Source of the DNA: Halobacteriales archaeon QH_8_64_26
GTDB lineage: Archaea; Halobacteriota; Halobacteria; Halobacteriales; Halococcaceae
Assembly: GCA_003021725.1 (NCBI GenBank)
Contig: PXRA01000074.1
Span: 31,290-66,210 of the forward strand
Length of the DNA stretch: 34,921 bases
Reading direction: 5' to 3'
Shown here: positions 32,959-34,921 of the stretch, piece by piece
Numbering within the stretch: position 1 is the first letter of the stretch
Layout: each line of letters opens with the position of its first letter
Notes under the pieces: model-generated
Database searches by the model: none
What the model saw: the letters and a program-made list of their open reading frames with translations, nothing else
What the model was told of the DNA's origin: nothing
Program-made: the position numbers and the translations under genes

Positions 32959-33471
32959 TCAGGCTTCGGTGCCACACTCGCGACAGGTAACGACTATCTC
33001 CTCGGCATCGGGCATTCGAGTCGCCTCGCCTGCCGGAACGATGCTGTGGGCCGTCTCCTAGCCACACTCCCCGCAGTCGAGTACCGCCTCGACGCCCTCC
33101 CAGTCGTGTCTCGCTCCCGGAACGCCGATCGCGATTCCCACGACCGGCTTCTCACTTTCGTTGCCGCCGGTCTGGTAGACGTCCTCCCGGCCGAAGTGGA
33201 TCGCCTCACTTGCGTTCACGTCGATGGACTCGGAGCGGCCACCGGGCTGCTCGCGGACCTCGAAGGTCGCTACCCCTTCTAGTACGTAAAACAGCTCCTC
33301 CTGATCGTGGTGGGTGTGCAGCCCGCCCGAGAACGCCTCGCCGGCATCGAGTTCGAAGTACGTCGTCGCGAATCCCATTTCCTCGATTGCACGCGAGAGC
33401 GGCCTCCGAGTGGTGCTTGCGCCCATGAAGTGTGGCACCGTCTCGGCGTCCTCGATAGCGACTTTCTGAAT
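32959..33471 (-). pseudogene. Cupin-zinc-ribbon gene with in-frame TAG and lost ATG
   Basis: The frame reads QKVAIEDAETVPHFMGAST, then a cupin core with GGLHTHHDQEELFYVLEGVA and SEAIHFGREDVYQTGG, then DCGECG, a TAG at 33058-33060, and continues without a break as ETAHSIVPAGEATRMPDAEE to VTCRECGTEA before TGA at 32959. The second CxxC completes the zinc ribbon seen in haloarchaeal relatives. At the expected start (33471) the codon is ATT, not ATG, although a minus-strand TATA-like CGTTTA (33501-33506) stands about 30-35 bases upstream. A GTG at 33438 could still start a shortened 126-residue cupin. Relatives are sugar- or small-molecule-binding proteins of unclear role. Confidence 0.75.
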
Positions 33472-33528
33472 GACAGTTGTTCACAAGTCGCGCCGGATGC
33501 TAAACGTTCGGGCGTGGACGGTGGGGGA

Positions 33529-34646
33529 TTACCAGGCCCACTCCTCGCGAGGGTCGCTATCGTCGCGCTCGCGGTCGTAGGCGTACTCGCCGTCGACGAA
33601 GACTACCTCGGCATCCGACCTCAGTTCGAACATCGGCCCGCCCCAGACGACGAGGTCGGCGTTCGTGCCCGCTTCGAGCGTGCCGACGCGCTCGTCGATG
33701 CCTAAGATTTCGGCGGGCGTGCGGGTCACGCTCTGTAGTGCGACCTCGGCCGGTAGTCCCTCCCGAACCGCGAGTCCCACACAGACGTCCAAGTGTTCCT
33801 GGGGGAGGACTGGCGCGTCGGTCTGGATAGCTACCGTCACGCCGGCGTCGCGGAGCAGTCCCGGCGTCTCGAAGGTGATATTTCGGAGTTCGTACTTCGA
33901 GGCACTGGAGATCGAGGGCCCGACGATCGCGGGCACGTCCCGTTTCGCGAATTCCTCGGCCAGCAGGTGGCCCTCGGTCGCGTGCTCGATCGAAAAGTCC
34001 GAAATGCCGAACTCCTCGGCGATCCGAAAGACCGTCGCGATGTCGTCCGATCGGTGGGCGTGCACCCGCAGCGGGAGGTCGCCGTTGACCACGCGGGCGA
34101 GGTTCTCCATTCCCAGGTCCCGATCGAAGGGTTCGCTTTGCTCCTCGGCGTGGGCGCGCCGGGACGCGTAGTCCTCGGCGTCCATCAGCGCCTGGCGCAG
34201 CGTCGCTGCCACCCCCGAGCGCGTCGAGGGCTGGCGGCCGTTCTGCTCGCCGTGGTGTCGCTTCAGCAGATGATTCCTCCAATGACGTTCCCGCTGCCCA
34301 TCCGGGCGCTCACGGTCGTCACCCCGCCCTGGAAGGCGTGTTCGAGTTCGCCGTCCCGCGGGTGGAAACCATCCAGCGCGTTGACGTGGGGGGTCACGGG
34401 GTCGGTGCCCTCGTTGACGTCGGCGTCCTCCGGTTCGCCCCATTCGGCCATCCCGGCGTGGCTGTGGGCGTCGATCAGCCCTGGCGTGACGTGCTTGCCG
34501 GAAGCGTCGATGACGGTGGCGTTCTCAGGGACCTCGACGTCGGTGCCCATCGCGCTGATTTCGCCGTCCTCGATCAGGACTGTGCCCTCCTCGATCGTCC
34601 CTCGCTCGGTGACCGTGTGAACAGCTCCGTTCTCGATCGCGTACAC
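33529..34646 (-). pseudogene. Amidohydrolase gene with internal deletion and frameshift
   Basis: Two frames are needed. From GTG 34646 the first gives YAIENGAVHTVTERGTIEEG, the metal-binding LIDAHSHAGMAEWG (HxH at about residues 61-63) and GGVTTVSARMGSGNVIGG, then stops at TGA 34263. The second, from about 34240 down to 33529, gives GVAATLRQALMDAEDYASRR, LPLRVHAHRSDDIATVFRI, FSIEHATEGH, VAIQTDAPVLPQEHLDV and LEAGTNADLVVWGG. Relatives have roughly 35 residues between these parts that are missing here. The family resembles imidazolonepropionase-type amidohydrolases; substrate unknown. The reading frame cannot be restored by a single-base change, so a sequencing slip is unlikely. Confidence 0.75.
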
Positions 34647-34861
34647 GTCCCAGGAAAGTAGCACCGTCCTGATCAACGTTCCCCTGGTAGGGACGGGCGC
34701 TCATCCGTATTTAGTAGCCGCGCTCGAAGAGCACTTGCTCGGATCGTCCCGGTAAACGAAACCATACACGACCGGTAGGACATTCGATACCCTGAATACT
34801 TGTAGGATCAGATCTCCGGTAAGGCTATACCTGGTTTCGGATGGGAACAGTGCGGGCAAGT

Positions 34862-34921
34862 TTACGCTCCCGAGTCGATCTCGCCCTCGTGGAGTTGGCC
34901 GTCCACCGGACGGACACCACC
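34862..34921 (-). CDS. Possible 3' end of a gene cut by the window edge
   Basis: The minus strand at the window end reads GGVRPVDGQLHEGEIDSGA and stops at TAA (34862-34864). The acidic composition suits a haloarchaeal protein. The plus strand over the same bases is also open from an ATG at 34841 (MGTVRASLRSRVDLALVELA), so the strand is not settled. I favour the minus strand because the plus reading is arginine-rich and uses a rare TTA codon. No function can be given. Confidence 0.3.
   Translation of the reverse strand, partial: GGVRPVDGQLHEGEIDSGA

Noticed and set aside
10629-33060. Recoding of TAG as an amino acid such as pyrrolysine, suggested by two in-frame TAG codons.
   Set aside because: TAG is the terminal stop of the thermosome, AbrB-PhoU, GYD, lipoprotein, gpmI, dhaM, SDR and tgtA genes, with no sign of the proteins continuing. 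The two in-frame cases are better explained as nonsense mutations; the cupin also lacks its ATG.
1-34921. tRNA, rRNA, SRP RNA, RNase P RNA and CRISPR arrays.
   Set aside because: Intergenic stretches were read for TpsiC-arm-like and conserved RNA motifs and for regularly spaced repeats; none was convincing. A covariance-model search would be decisive.
34841-34921. Plus-strand gene start at the window edge.
   Set aside because: Not excluded, but the minus-strand reading has more typical acidic composition; more flanking sequence would decide.

Overview
The window reads as chromosomal DNA of a halophilic archaeon (class Halobacteria). It has high G+C with C/G-ending codons, very acidic predicted proteins, a group II chaperonin (thermosome), both archaeosine enzymes (TgtA and ArcS), several small protein families that I know only from haloarchaea (DUF7525, DUF7123, DUF7113), Tat-type export, and archaeal TATA-like boxes about 24-30 bases before many ATGs, which implies mostly leaderless mRNAs. 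I cannot name the species. I found no rRNA, tRNA, CRISPR array, phage module or intact insertion sequence.

Layout. 1-7800: thermosome; divergent Gfo/Idh oxidoreductase and AlkP/sulfatase-like protein; CinA/MoaB-type domain protein; 46-residue membrane protein; ATP-NAD kinase family protein; AbrB-PhoU regulator. 7800-11050: an ABC exporter locus that is partly ruined (HTH/CPBP remnant, intact permease, ATPase with an in-frame amber codon, short upstream remnant). 11190-15340: secreted LolA-like protein with a dockerin-like tail, small winged-helix gene, GYD-family protein, possible zinc-ribbon protein, and a WHy/LEA14-like gene that has lost its N-terminal part. 15470-19230: large Tat lipoprotein and a run of small haloarchaeal genes. 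19490-26700: carbon metabolism, with gpmI, the dihydroxyacetone kinase genes dhaK-dhaL-dhaM, a broken galactonate-dehydratase-like gene, an SDR and a polyol-type zinc dehydrogenase. 26990-31470: arcS and tgtA, which together make archaeosine at position 15 of tRNA, with a membrane protein gene between them. 31660-34920: DUF2299-like protein, NUDIX hydrolase, a broken cupin gene, a broken amidohydrolase gene and the edge of another gene.

How the genes work together. DhaK, DhaL and DhaM form a phosphotransfer chain that phosphorylates dihydroxyacetone, and the product enters lower glycolysis, where GpmI acts. The neighbouring dgoD, SDR and polyol dehydrogenase genes point to sugar or polyol oxidation. 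TgtA swaps guanine 15 for preQ0 and ArcS takes part in converting it to archaeosine.

The most notable feature is the number of damaged genes. At least six genes are broken by internal deletions with frame changes (dgoD, WHy/LEA14, amidohydrolase, HTH/CPBP) or by point changes (ABC ATPase: in-frame TAG; cupin: in-frame TAG and an apparent ATG-to-ATT start). Several shorter coding remnants lie between genes. TAG is also the ordinary terminal stop of eight apparently intact genes here, so recoding is unlikely and gene decay (or an assembly problem) is the better reading. I did not find a convincing new multi-gene system.
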